Part shown: piece after piece, positions 49,311 to 59,252 of the stretch
How the letters are laid out: each line of letters opens with the position of its first letter
How positions within the stretch are numbered: position 1 is the stretch's first letter
Assembly (NCBI RefSeq): GCF_005877885.1
Contig: NZ_VCHY01000022.1
Span: 1-64,000 of the forward strand
Length of the DNA: 64,000 bases
Direction of reading: 5' to 3'
Source of the DNA: Labilibacter sediminis
GTDB taxonomy: Bacteria; Bacteroidota; Bacteroidia; Bacteroidales; Marinilabiliaceae
Made by a program: the position numbers and the translations under genes
The notes under the pieces: model-generated
Database searches by the model: none
Seen by the model: the letters and a program-made list of their open reading frames with translations, nothing else
What the model was told of the DNA's origin: nothing

Positions 49311-49410
49311 CATGGAACTCCCAAGAAAATTTAATCATTGACTACGTCGATCTAAAGATTCGTCTGTGTGAAAAATTGAATAATTAAATTTTACATGGTC
49401 GTTTCATATA
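49311..49410. repeat. Foldback (TGGAAC...GTTTCAT family), copy 4
   Basis: CATGGAACTCCCAAGAAAAT, GACTACGTCGATCTAAAGATTC and ACATGGTCGTTTCATA match copy 2 at 38538 nearly perfectly. Together copies 3 and 4 fill the sigZ-arsM spacer. Confidence 0.8.
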
Positions 49411-49457
49411 GTAGTCGTAGAAAGCTTAAAAAAGACGCAAATTCTGCGAAAAAAAAA

Positions 49458-50009
49458 TCAGCAATTAGTACAATCATCTTGTCTGGGTTTGTAATCCAGG
49501 ATGTTACCTCTTTTATCTTGTACAAAATTACAACATTCATTTAATGCATTCTTGAGTTTTAACCGACCTCTCTGGATTCTTGATTTCACACCAGATAAGC
49601 TAATCTTCTCTTTTATGGATATTTCTTTTTGTGTCCATCCTTCTATTTCATAAAGACTTAGCGGTTCTGAATATTTTAATGGCAACTGTTTGATAAATGG
49701 TATAATCCAATCTGCCACTTCTGTATTTATGTTTTCGTCGGTTTCTTGTTCCCTGTCATGGTTAGTTATTGGAATAAGCTTCTGCTTTACTTTCTTTCTG
49801 TTAAAGTCAGCAATGGTATTTCTCGCTATTTGAAAAATCCAACTTTCCAATTTACTTTCGTCTTTAAGAGAGGGTAGTCCTCTATTAATTTTGATAAATA
49901 TCTCTTGCACACAATCTTCTCTCAACTCTTTATCAAAGATTCGTTTATCTACAAATACTGATACATAGTTGTAGAAATTCTTCCATATGCCTTCAATTTT
50001 CTTTTCCAT
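49458..50009 (-). CDS. sigZ: SigZ-type ECF sigma factor with C-terminal cysteines
   Basis: A 183-residue extracytoplasmic-function sigma factor. Region 2 covers about residues 10-75 (CVQEIFIKINRGLPSLKDES, then WIFQIARNTIADFNR) and region 4 about 105-157 (LYEIEGWTQKEISIKEKISL, SGVKSRIQRGRLKLK). The tail carries Cys159-Cys160, Cys180 and Cys183 (NECCNFVQDKRGNI ... DDCTNC), the pattern of SigZ proteins. No anti-sigma gene is adjacent. Position upstream of arsM on the same strand suggests the two respond to arsenic or another thiol-binding stress; that is inference. Confidence 0.88.
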   Translation of the reverse strand: MEKKIEGIWKNFYNYVSVFVDKRIFDKELREDCVQEIFIKINRGLPSLKDESKLESWIFQIARNTIADFNRKKVKQKLIPITNHDREQETDENINTEVADWIIPFIKQLPLKYSEPLSLYEIEGWTQKEISIKEKISLSGVKSRIQRGRLKLKNALNECCNFVQDKRGNILDYKPRQDDCTNC

Positions 50010-50226
50010 GATTGTTTATGCAACTGTACGATAAAAGTATTCCTTTTATCGTTACAAATATTAAGGCTAATTCTCTCGTAACTATCTGATGTAACAAGTT
50101 ATATAAAAATCTTATACAATCTGTTGTCGCCTATAATCGCATACACAGATAATAGAAATCAATAGAAAAATATTGCTATTTATAGGATACAAACAAAAAA
50201 GCCTGCAAATCTTGCGACCTACAGAC
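50010..50226. other. Leader of sigZ and spacer
   Basis: AT-rich with no gene. AAAAAAGCCTG ... CAGACTTT at 50194-50227 is a weak hairpin that may be the 3' end signal of the regulator gene to its right; the foldback element inserted at its foot. Confidence 0.35.
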
Positions 50227-50401
50227 TTTAACCCGGATTATGTGTTAGAACATCGTTATGAGGAATGAAAGTGCAAACAATCAAGGATTTGTTGAGACGA
50301 CTCATAGCACCGCTATGGTGAGTTGAAACAAGTTAGTTTACGCCTTGATTGGCAGTAGTTTCATTACGTAATAGGTTTTCTAACGCATATTGCGGGTTTA
50401 A
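50227..50401. mobile_element. 165-bp foldback element, copy 4
   Basis: CCCGGATTATGTGTTAGA (50232) to TCTAACGCATATTGCGGG (50396), flanked by TTTAA (50227-50231 and 50397-50401). It is nearly identical to copy 2 at 9324, indicating recent movement or gene conversion. It lies in non-coding DNA. Confidence 0.85.
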
Positions 50402-50426
50402 CATGATCCTATTAGGATTCGAAAAA

Positions 50427-50530
50427 GATGCCATTGTTCATTTCAATAAGCCTAATATCCTAAATAAACTTTGTGTCTCTGCGTACCTGTGTTCCTTAAT
50501 TACATATAATTTTAAACCTCAACTGGCTTT
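50427..50530. repeat. Dispersed repeat, copy 2 (with 22783-22885)
   Basis: Contains AAACTTTGTGTCTCTGCGTA and CCTTAATTACATATAATTTT ... CCTCAACTGG. The match to the copy near 22.8 kb extends over about 85 bases. Confidence 0.5.
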
Positions 50531-50541
50531 TATACTGAAAA

Positions 50542-53403
50542 CTATTTGCGAACCAATAACCACTCAGTAAGGTTTACACTGGCATCCAAATTCATTCTTT
50601 TTCTTACACGATAACGAGCATTCTCTACTCCTCGCACTGTCATGTTTAATAAATTGGCTATCTCTTTACTTGAAAGATTCATTCGTAAATAAGCGCATAT
50701 CTTTAAATCTTTAGAGGTTAATTCTGGGAATTCAGCTTTTAATTTTTTTATAAAGTTATTATGTGCCTGATCAAACCTCAATTCAAAGTCATCCCAATTA
50801 TCATCATCCAACTCAATATCTATAAAGTTTAAAAGGTTAGATAATCGTTTGGCTACTCTATCCGAAGCTATACCCATAATAGTAGATACTTTTTCCTTTA
50901 ATTCGGTAAGCTTTTCGTTTTTATAGATTACTTTCATTGCCAATCCGGAAAGTTCCTGATTCTTGATGGCTAACTCATTTTCGAGTTTTTCCTCGTTAAA
51001 ATGAGCCTGCTCCAATTCCCTAAGTCTTGCTTGCTCCTTTATATATCGCTCTTTTTCTCTTATTACTTTAACATTGCGAATTTTTAAAAACATTGAAAAT
51101 GAAAAAATGATAACTAAAGCGTACAGCGCATATGATATTGGCGAACGATACCACGGTGGTAAAACCTCAAAACCAAAAGTTTTTTCTTCACTAACAGAAT
51201 TATGAATGTTTTTCGCCTTTACTCTAAATAAGTACTCTCCCTCTCTTAAATTAGTATAATCCTTATACTGCTCTGAAGTCCATTCGGACCAATCCCGATC
51301 AAACCCTTGCAAGAAAAATTTATATTTTATATCCTCAACACTTTCGTAATCCGGCGAAGCAAAACTAAACTGTAAACTATTATCCCTAAATGGGAATTCA
51401 TAATACTCATTGTATAAGGTATCACACAAAAACTGGAAACGATCATTATATACCTCTTTTTTATCTCTCAACCCGATTACCTCTCTTAACAAGACACTGT
51501 TTTTGGTATGACTATAGTTGATTTTATTTTTATTATAAGTAACAACTCCATCCTTTGTTCCTATTATGGTTGAGTTTGAATCAACAAAATAAAAATGCTC
51601 AAAGCCGGGAATATAATATTCATTTAATTTTAAAAAAGGGTCCTTTTGTACAGAAACACTTCCATTTGCATGCTTGTTGATGATACCTGATTCTTCACCT
51701 GTAATGAACCAAACATTCCCTTCACTATCCTCTTGCAACTTTCTTCCATGACCATAGCCAAGCAAACCTGTAAATTCTTTATTCAGAACTATAGAATCAT
51801 TCAACATATCATATTTATAAAAGCCATATTGTGTTCCGAAAACAATTTCCCCCCAAATTTTAAAAACACTATTATAAACATTAGTAGGTAAGCCTTTTTG
51901 GTTGTCGTAGAATGACTTTGTAACAACAGTAGATAAATCATCACTTAATCTTAATCTAAATATCCCTTTATAACCATGCGCTATCCATATATTGTTCTGC
52001 TGATCAACTTCTATAACTCTACACGACTCCTCAAAACCTTCTATCTTTCTTATAAATTTAAATTTCGCACCTTCTTTCTTTAAGAGTATCAAACCAGAAT
52101 AAGTTCCTCCCAAGAGGTAATCCGGATTATTAGGTAATGGTGTAATCACCCAACCACCATCATCCTCATCATATAAGGGAAACTGTTGCTCCCCCACGAT
52201 CTGACTAAAACCATGAGCGTGTGCAATCACCAAAACTCCGTTTACATTAAAAAGGTTCCAGTTTAGGTCAGGCAAATCAGGTCTTTTTTTAAACTTAAGA
52301 TTTACCAAAGGAGATTTAATTAAACCTTTAAGATCTGTTTCTAATAATCCATTATGCGTTGCAAAAAACAGTTTGTTGTTATACTCTGCTGCCGAATATA
52401 CGCCCAAAGGCTCATCCGGATTGGGAATGACAAGTGAGAAAGGAGAGGCCAATTCAACAAAATCAATTCCCTTTTTATTGGCCACCCAAAAGTTGTCATT
52501 TTGATCAGAGAATAAAGCACGAATTTCATTATTCTGAATTCCTCTATCTTTTGAAAGGTGATAAACTAATTCGCCATGTTTATTTAAAAAACATATTCCA
52601 TTTCCCACTGTTCCAATAGCATAATCCCCATTTTTACGTAAATGTCCGTTAATTATTTTGTTGTCGACAAAACTAAAACCAGCCTTAACCTGATGCTCTA
52701 TAGCAACATTATCCTTTAAAATAAACAACCCATGAGAATTGGTCCCAACTAAAACCGAATTATCCTTAAAGGGCAGCATAAAACGAATATCCATATTCGA
52801 AAACTGCTCTCCTCCGGCAATAGGAATTAATCCTCCTGAATTTAGTTCATAAAATGCAGAGTTATCCTGAACTATAATTTTATCATTGATATCAAACACT
52901 CCTTTTATCCTGTTATCAGTTTTAAATACCTGAATAGAATCATTAGAATAAACAAAGATTTCATGCCATGTATTAAAAATGACCTGATCATTTTTAATGA
53001 TGATATCATTAACATCTCCAAAATCTCTACATTCCTGAGGTATCTTTGGAGTTAACGAAATAAAATGTAATCCGTATGGTTGCCAATAATCAAGATAACC
53101 AAAATCGCCCTGAGCACCGGCATAAAGCCGTCCTTTATTATCTATCGCTAATGATTTAATATTTGAGCGGTTTGAAGCAATCTGAATAATCTCCCATTTA
53201 TTACCATCAAATTCCAGTATACCATATTCATTGGCAAAATACATAATCCCCCTGCTATCCTGTATTATATCCCAATTGTTATTAGAAACCTCATAATCTT
53301 TATCTGAATAATGAGTTGAAAAAGGAATGCCATCTGTAATTTCAGCCTGTGCCCATAAAAGGCTCATTAATTGAAAGAAAATAAGCAGGTAAATATGTTT
53401 CAT
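50542..53403 (-). CDS. Reg_prop sensor with LuxR-type DNA-binding domain
   Basis: A 953-residue regulator. I start at 53403, where MKHIYLLIFFQLMSLLWAQA is a signal peptide; an upstream frame to 53553 has no support. The periplasmic part is a propeller of Reg_prop-type repeats (about 30-680: YFANEYGILEFDGNKW and others), then a Y_Y_Y Ig-like domain (about 690-750), a membrane helix (about 757-777), a long coiled coil (about 785-870) and a LuxR/GerE helix-turn-helix (about 890-950: LTSKDLKICAYLRMNLSSKE). There is no histidine kinase or receiver domain, so signal passes directly from periplasm to DNA-binding domain. Its targets are not evident from its neighbours. Confidence 0.88.
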   Translation of the reverse strand: MKHIYLLIFFQLMSLLWAQAEITDGIPFSTHYSDKDYEVSNNNWDIIQDSRGIMYFANEYGILEFDGNKWEIIQIASNRSNIKSLAIDNKGRLYAGAQGDFGYLDYWQPYGLHFISLTPKIPQECRDFGDVNDIIIKNDQVIFNTWHEIFVYSNDSIQVFKTDNRIKGVFDINDKIIVQDNSAFYELNSGGLIPIAGGEQFSNMDIRFMLPFKDNSVLVGTNSHGLFILKDNVAIEHQVKAGFSFVDNKIINGHLRKNGDYAIGTVGNGICFLNKHGELVYHLSKDRGIQNNEIRALFSDQNDNFWVANKKGIDFVELASPFSLVIPNPDEPLGVYSAAEYNNKLFFATHNGLLETDLKGLIKSPLVNLKFKKRPDLPDLNWNLFNVNGVLVIAHAHGFSQIVGEQQFPLYDEDDGGWVITPLPNNPDYLLGGTYSGLILLKKEGAKFKFIRKIEGFEESCRVIEVDQQNNIWIAHGYKGIFRLRLSDDLSTVVTKSFYDNQKGLPTNVYNSVFKIWGEIVFGTQYGFYKYDMLNDSIVLNKEFTGLLGYGHGRKLQEDSEGNVWFITGEESGIINKHANGSVSVQKDPFLKLNEYYIPGFEHFYFVDSNSTIIGTKDGVVTYNKNKINYSHTKNSVLLREVIGLRDKKEVYNDRFQFLCDTLYNEYYEFPFRDNSLQFSFASPDYESVEDIKYKFFLQGFDRDWSEWTSEQYKDYTNLREGEYLFRVKAKNIHNSVSEEKTFGFEVLPPWYRSPISYALYALVIIFSFSMFLKIRNVKVIREKERYIKEQARLRELEQAHFNEEKLENELAIKNQELSGLAMKVIYKNEKLTELKEKVSTIMGIASDRVAKRLSNLLNFIDIELDDDNWDDFELRFDQAHNNFIKKLKAEFPELTSKDLKICAYLRMNLSSKEIANLLNMTVRGVENARYRVRKRMNLDASVNLTEWLLVRK

Positions 53404-53789
53404 ATAAGGAAATGTTAAACTATGATGTAGCAAATAAACTTCTACAAATTTATTATTCTTGTATGAGCTTGCAAATTGAATGGAGCTTACCTTTGCATTT
53501 ATATAATGAAAAAGGCCTCTACTTGGGGAAAGTAATGGCCTTTTCATTCTCAACTAACACAACACACAAAATTCATTTGTCAACTAACACACAACATGAA
53601 CAAATGAACTATATTCTAATATTTTTTAAGCATCGATTCAATGTACTAAGTTATTTAAAAAACAATAAAAATGCAATAAAAACAACTTCCAAATCACAAA
53701 CAACAAGCTGATCATTAGTATTATATAACAACATTGCATCTTAAATGTTTAGAAATCCTTTAAATTAACCACTCCCCAATATGATTATA
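53404..53789. other. Leader of the Reg_prop/LuxR gene
   Basis: No gene. AAAAAGGCCT at about 53510 pairs with AATGGCCTTTTC at 53534, a hairpin with a T-run on either strand that could attenuate the leader or end a transcript. Nothing else stands out. Confidence 0.4.
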
Positions 53790-54536
53790 TTATTGATTCA
53801 TAAATCCCTGCTTCTCCAGCACACTCAATAACACTTTACTAAAGGTTTCATTATCCTGCTTTTTATAGCGCACATCTGTAAACACCTGAGCTAAAGACTC
53901 TTTATTATTTTCCTCTACAAACTTAATATTCTCAGGTAACTGCTCTTTAGGTGCATATATTTTCTTAATGTCTGACTCTGAATAATCCTTATACGATTCG
54001 TAATGTACAATACCGTCCAGAGGTAATCTGTCAGTAAGTTTAGGTTGCTCATTAGGATAACCTATGGTGATAGTTGTTACAGGTACAACACCTTTAGGAA
54101 GATTTAATATATCTATAATTTTATCGGCTGTATAAATGGTAGTTCCAAGATAGCATATTCCCAAACCATTATCTTCAGCTGCCAGACATACGTTTTGAGC
54201 AAACAATAAGGCATCAACAGCCCCGGTAACAAAAGAAAGAAAATTATCATATCCCGGTTTGGCATTACTCATTTCGCACCATTTATTAAAACGGTTATAG
54301 TCGGCACATACAGTTAATACCACTGGTGCATTTACAACCATGGGTTGATTAAAATGACAAGGCGCCAAGGCTTTTTTATTTTCTTCATCACGACTAACCA
54401 CCACACTATACACCTGCATATTTCCTGTTGTAGAAGCTCTTGTTCCTGCTTCAAGGATTTTATTTAATAAATCGTCCTCAATATTTTGGGATGTATAACT
54501 ACGGATTGTTTTATGGTTTAATATTGTATCTATCAT
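53790..54536 (-). CDS. Nitroreductase-family flavoprotein (NfsA/FRP-like)
   Basis: A 248-residue cytoplasmic FMN-dependent NAD(P)H oxidoreductase. The FMN-binding start HKTIRSYTSQNIEDDLLNKI, EAGTRASTTGNMQVYS and the central GLGICYLGTT are family landmarks. The C-terminal 60 residues (YAPKEQLPENIKFVEENNKE) form the extension typical of NfsA/flavin reductase P members. Physiological substrate is unknown. It follows dapA on the same strand, but a terminator lies in between, so it is probably separately transcribed. Confidence 0.88.
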   Translation of the reverse strand: MIDTILNHKTIRSYTSQNIEDDLLNKILEAGTRASTTGNMQVYSVVVSRDEENKKALAPCHFNQPMVVNAPVVLTVCADYNRFNKWCEMSNAKPGYDNFLSFVTGAVDALLFAQNVCLAAEDNGLGICYLGTTIYTADKIIDILNLPKGVVPVTTITIGYPNEQPKLTDRLPLDGIVHYESYKDYSESDIKKIYAPKEQLPENIKFVEENNKESLAQVFTDVRYKKQDNETFSKVLLSVLEKQGFMNQ

Positions 54537-54573
54537 GGTTCTATTTTTCTTACAACATTACAAATTTATTTAT

Positions 54574-54610
54574 AAAAACAAAAAGGCCTTTCTTACGAAA
54601 GACCTCTCTG
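54574..54610 (-). terminator. Intrinsic terminator of dapA
   Basis: On the minus strand AGAGGTCTTTCGTAAGAAAG is followed by GCCTTTTTGTTTTT; the stem AGGTCTTTC/GAAAGGCCT is almost perfect. Confidence 0.85.
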
Positions 54611-54662
54611 CATCATCATCAACAAAATATAACTAAACCTTTTCTGTATCCACAAAAAGGAA

Positions 54663-55550
54663 TTAGATTAAACCTAATGTTTTTAACTCTTCCAATAATT
54701 GTTTCTTGTTACCCTCATCCATTCTGCACAATGGCTGTCTGAACACCTCTTTTATTAATCCCATTTCTGCCAACGCAGTTTTGGCCGGAATCGGATTTGA
54801 TTCAATGAAGCATAAATCCATTAAATTATGATACTTATAAAATAAGTTACGTGTCAAAGCAGCATCTCCTTCTAGCGAAGCCTTCATTAATAAATGAAAA
54901 TCTTCAGGAATAAGGTTTGCTATTACAGAAATACACCCATCCGCTCCTAACAAATTGGCTGAACTGGCCAGGAAGTCATCTCCACTATAAACAAGAAAAT
55001 CATCAGGAGTATTCGCAATAATTTCGGTAAAGTATGACATTTCTCCGGCTGCTTCTTTCACAGCTACAACTCTTTCAAAATCATTGGCTAACCTTACCAC
55101 AGTTTCAGGAGTTAATCCGGCGCCTGTACGAGATGGTACATTATACAATACTATTGGAATATCTACAGCTTCGGTAACCGCTTTAAAATGGTTATAAATA
55201 CCTTTTTGTGTTGGCTTATTATAATATGGAACAACAACCAAAGCAGCATCTGCTCCTAATTCTTTAGCTTTTTGTGTTTTTTTAATTGCCGTCTCTGTAC
55301 AGTTACTTCCACTACCGGCAATAACCGGAATTTTACCATTAATTATTTCTACCGCACGTGCTACTAGAGCTTCATCCTCCTCGTCCGTTAAGGTAGGTGT
55401 TTCACCTGTTGTTCCACAAACAACAATTCCGTCTGTTTTATTATTTAAATGAAAATCAATAAGTTTATCGAAAGCATTCCAATCAATTTCTCCTGTCTCT
55501 AAAAATGGTGTTACAATCGCAACTATTGATCCCTTAAGTGTAAAAGCCAT
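54663..55550 (-). CDS. dapA: 4-hydroxy-tetrahydrodipicolinate synthase
   Basis: A 295-residue TIM-barrel enzyme that condenses pyruvate with aspartate semialdehyde, the first committed step of lysine and diaminopimelate synthesis. The pyruvate-binding CGTTGETPTL is at 45-54, the catalytic Tyr136 in LYNVPSRTG and the Schiff-base Lys165 in VAVKEAAG. Length and motifs are standard. It is transcribed away from an ACT-like protein gene whose promoter carries a large palindrome. Confidence 0.96.
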   Translation of the reverse strand: MAFTLKGSIVAIVTPFLETGEIDWNAFDKLIDFHLNNKTDGIVVCGTTGETPTLTDEEDEALVARAVEIINGKIPVIAGSGSNCTETAIKKTQKAKELGADAALVVVPYYNKPTQKGIYNHFKAVTEAVDIPIVLYNVPSRTGAGLTPETVVRLANDFERVVAVKEAAGEMSYFTEIIANTPDDFLVYSGDDFLASSANLLGADGCISVIANLIPEDFHLLMKASLEGDAALTRNLFYKYHNLMDLCFIESNPIPAKTALAEMGLIKEVFRQPLCRMDEGNKKQLLEELKTLGLI

Positions 55551-55744
55551 GTTTATAATATTATATCATTCATTTAAAATATTGCGACCTAAAAGTACAA
55601 AAAACAAACAATTAATACCGGATAAGTTTATCATTCCGGAAACAATTGTATGTTAATAATTCTTTTGGATTTTAATATTTAGCTGCAAATATATATTTGA
55701 TATCAAATAAAGAAAAATAACACTTTAAAAAATACTATTTTATA

Positions 55745-55779
55745 ACAATTTGTTAAAATTTTAACAAATTGTATCTTTG
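55745..55779 (+). promoter_or_regulatory. Promoter overlapped by a perfect 28-bp palindrome
   Basis: TTTG (55749-55752), 19 bp spacer and TATCTTTG (55772-55779) form a canonical Bacteroidota promoter. The palindrome with half-site ACAATTTGTTAAAA covers 55745-55772, i.e. the -33 box, the whole spacer and the first base of the -7 box. A bound regulator there would block transcription. The predicted start is only about 5-8 bases from the ATG at 55793, so the mRNA would be nearly leaderless. Confidence 0.75.
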
Positions 55780-55792
55780 AATAAAAAAAAAG

Positions 55793-56452
55793 ATGATTAC
55801 CATACCTCAAGCCGTAGAAATGGTTGTTAAGGTTAAACCTTTTATAGCAGAAGCTTTATCTGATGGTTTAATAAATATATCAGCACTTGCACGTAAAATA
55901 AAACCTGATATTGACAGAATAATTTCAAAAGAGTCAAAGCATGGTGCTATAGTAATGGCATTAAACAGGCTGAATCCACAAATTGATGTTTCAATTAACA
56001 GAGGTATAGATAAAATGATAAGCATGCTTGGAGATATTATTGTACGTTCAGATCTCACTGACTACACCTTCAACAACTCCAAAACACTGGTTAAGTGTCA
56101 CATGCGCGTATTTGAAGCTATCGCAGACCATTCTGATATATTTTATACTCTGGTAAGAGGAGTACACGAATCAACTTTGGTAATTAGCAGCTATTACTCA
56201 AACCTCGTTGAAGAACATTTTAAAGACGAAGAATTACAACGTAAAACCGAAAACCTATCAGCCATAACCATAAAACTACACGAAAAAAATTCTCAAGTCC
56301 CCGGCTTTTACTATTACATATTAAAATCAGTAGCCTGGGAAGGCATTAATATTACGGAGGTTATTTCAACAACCAACGAGTTTACCATTTTAGTTAATGA
56401 TGATGATGTGGAAAGAGCCTTTGCTGAATTAAAACGTTTACGTAAAAGATAA
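55793..56452 (+). CDS. ACT-like regulatory domain protein
   Basis: A 219-residue cytoplasmic protein. The last ~70 residues (NLSAITIKLHEKNSQVPGFY ... GINITEVISTTNEFTILVND) have the strand-helix-strand pattern of the ACT domain of aspartate kinase. The N-terminal ~130 residues are helical and include SALARKIKPDIDRIISKESK, which could be a helix-turn-helix. The gene is divergent from dapA, in the aspartate/lysine pathway, so it may sense an amino acid. Kinase residues are absent. The 28-bp palindrome in its promoter makes autoregulation attractive, but unproven. Confidence 0.72.
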   Translation: MITIPQAVEMVVKVKPFIAEALSDGLINISALARKIKPDIDRIISKESKHGAIVMALNRLNPQIDVSINRGIDKMISMLGDIIVRSDLTDYTFNNSKTLVKCHMRVFEAIADHSDIFYTLVRGVHESTLVISSYYSNLVEEHFKDEELQRKTENLSAITIKLHEKNSQVPGFYYYILKSVAWEGINITEVISTTNEFTILVNDDDVERAFAELKRLRKR

Positions 56453-56690
56453 AATAAAACGATACGCTTTAACGTACAATTTAGTCGGTATGTTATTGCA
56501 ATTAAAAAAGATTAATTCTACTTTTATGCACTAACATTATTTGTGTGGTTACTTTTTAGTCATACATTTTAATGAATTGGTCAGAAAAAGGCTGTTTTTT
56601 GTAACTCAATGTAAAAATACTCGTTACTACAGCTATACATTAAAAGATTAAATAAAAAACTATCATTAATTATATTGTAATTTACTTATT

Positions 56691-56822
56691 ATGAAAAAAG
56701 CATTTATCTTGGTAGCAACTGTGGTGTTTTTTGTTGCATTAGGTCTAAGCTCATGTAAAAGCACAGCGGATTGCCCTGCGTACAGCAAAACAAACGTTGA
56801 AAAAAATGTTGAAAACGCATAA
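56691..56822 (+). CDS. 43-residue lipoprotein
   Basis: A short frame with a clear lipoprotein signal: MKKAFILVATVVFFVALGLS followed by SC (lipobox GLSSC) and a 22-residue mature peptide with KSTADCPAYSKTNVEKN. The CPAYS motif recurs in tiny Bacteroidota lipoproteins of unknown role. A terminator begins 16 bp after the stop. The gene is too short for most ORF cut-offs and may be missed by automatic annotation. Confidence 0.75.
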   Translation: MKKAFILVATVVFFVALGLSSCKSTADCPAYSKTNVEKNVENA

Positions 56823-56837
56823 GCTATTTTAATAGCC

Positions 56838-56875
56838 AAAGGGAGTAACTTTTTTAAGTCTACTCCCTTTTTTTA
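56838..56875 (+). terminator. Intrinsic terminator of the small lipoprotein gene
   Basis: AAAGGGAGTA and TACTCCCTTT pair around an ACTTTTTTAAGTC loop, with a long T-run. Confidence 0.9.
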
Positions 56876-56955
56876 TACCTTTTTCTGCTCTACAACACCT
56901 TTATTTCCCTTTTCACATTTTTTAATACTCATTTTAGAAAAACATCAACCTTTTT

Positions 56956-56987
56956 TTTGACCGTTTATTAATGATTTTATACTTTTG
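56956..56987 (+). promoter_or_regulatory. Promoter of the GAPDH gene
   Basis: TTTG (56956-56959), 20 bp spacer and TACTTTTG (56980-56987) match the Bacteroidota sigma consensus. The start codon is at 57038, giving a leader of about 45 bases. Confidence 0.8.
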
Positions 56988-57025
56988 TACCTCATTTTTA
57001 ACGGAGTTGTAAATTTTATTTCTAA

Positions 57026-58045
<1,020 letters not shown>

Positions 58046-58067
58046 TTTGCAGTTCACTATAATTTTT

Positions 58068-58098
58068 AAAGCATCCACATTGTGGGTGCTTTTTTTGT
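58068..58098 (+). terminator. Intrinsic terminator of the GAPDH gene
   Basis: AAAGCATCCACA and TGTGGGTGCTTT pair, followed by seven T. Confidence 0.9.
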
Positions 58099-58125
58099 TT
58101 ATCTTCATTTGTTTCTAAATTAACA

Positions 58126-59211
58126 ATGGAGGTAAAAAGATTAAATTCTCTTGACGCATTTCGTGGCTTTACCATTGCCGCCATGATATTGGTTAATTAT
58201 CCGGGCAGTTGGAATTACATTTACTCTCCTTTACTCCATGCGCCATGGAATGGACTAACGCCAACTGACCTCATATTTCCCTTTTTTCTTTTTATAGTAG
58301 GTGTGTCTATAAGCTTAGCGTATACAAAAAAAATAAAATCAGGTGATGCAAAGAGCTCCTTATATTCCAAAATCTTAATAAGAACAGTAAAGATATTTGT
58401 CATTGGCCTTCTGTTAGATTACATTCAACACTTTAATATAAATGAACTAAGAATAGCAGGTGTATTGCAACGCATAGCTATTGTGTTTCTCTTTTGCTCT
58501 TTTATTTTTCTTCATACTAAATGGAAAGCCCAAACAATAATATTCTTTTTAATTCTTTTGATTTATTGGTTAAGCATGTGTTATATTCCCATACCAGGAA
58601 ACAACCAAATAAGCCTTGAACCGGGTATGAATTTTGCAGCATGGGTTGATAGTTATTTATTACCAGGAAAAATGTATCAAGACACTTGGGATCCGGAAGG
58701 TATTTATAGCACATTACCCGCTATATCAACCTCCATACTAGGTATGCTTATGGGGCAATTGCTTATCAGCAAAAAAAAATATAAAACTAAAATCATTCAT
58801 CTATTTTGCATAGGAATAACACTATCTGTTGCCGGATATTTATGGAACTTAACTTTTCCCATCAACAAAAATATTTGGACAAGTTCATTTGTATTGGTAA
58901 CAGGAGGTTTTGCTTGTTTGTTTTTGGGCATTAGTGTATATGTAATAGATATACTTAAGTACTCCAAATATGTGAAAACAGGAATTGTATTTGGAACAAA
59001 TGCCATTACAGCCTACGTTCTAGCGGCAGTTTTAAGTTTTGTATTTTACCGCTTACCAATAGGTTCAACTTCCCTTAACCAACATTTTACAGAATTATTT
59101 GTCCCTTTCGCACCTAAATTAGGTAGTTTAATTTACTCACTACTGTATGTTGCAGTCAATTATTTACCCGTTAATATCTTATACAAGAAAAAGGTATTCA
59201 TAAAACTATAA
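58126..59211 (+). CDS. NagX-like (DUF5009/HGSNAT-type) membrane protein
   Basis: A 361-residue inner-membrane protein with about ten hydrophobic helices. The opening RLNSLDAFRGFTIAAMILVN, then TPTDLIFPFFLFIVGVSI is the hallmark of the DUF5009 / heparan-alpha-glucosaminide N-acetyltransferase-related family, in which a membrane His-dependent transferase or transporter handles glucosamine sugars. In Bacteroidota these proteins often accompany GlcNAc use. Whether this copy works with the PUL 14 kb away is unknown. It starts 28 bp after the GAPDH terminator and has no clear own promoter box that I can identify. Confidence 0.85.
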   Translation: MEVKRLNSLDAFRGFTIAAMILVNYPGSWNYIYSPLLHAPWNGLTPTDLIFPFFLFIVGVSISLAYTKKIKSGDAKSSLYSKILIRTVKIFVIGLLLDYIQHFNINELRIAGVLQRIAIVFLFCSFIFLHTKWKAQTIIFFLILLIYWLSMCYIPIPGNNQISLEPGMNFAAWVDSYLLPGKMYQDTWDPEGIYSTLPAISTSILGMLMGQLLISKKKYKTKIIHLFCIGITLSVAGYLWNLTFPINKNIWTSSFVLVTGGFACLFLGISVYVIDILKYSKYVKTGIVFGTNAITAYVLAAVLSFVFYRLPIGSTSLNQHFTELFVPFAPKLGSLIYSLLYVAVNYLPVNILYKKKVFIKL

Positions 59212-59252
59212 AACAAAAACAATAAAATTAACGACATTGCTTTTGCCGATAT

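Noticed and set aside
54440-54742. A 100-codon plus-strand frame between dapA and the nitroreductase gene
   Set aside because: It overlaps both genes on the opposite strand and the dapA terminator.
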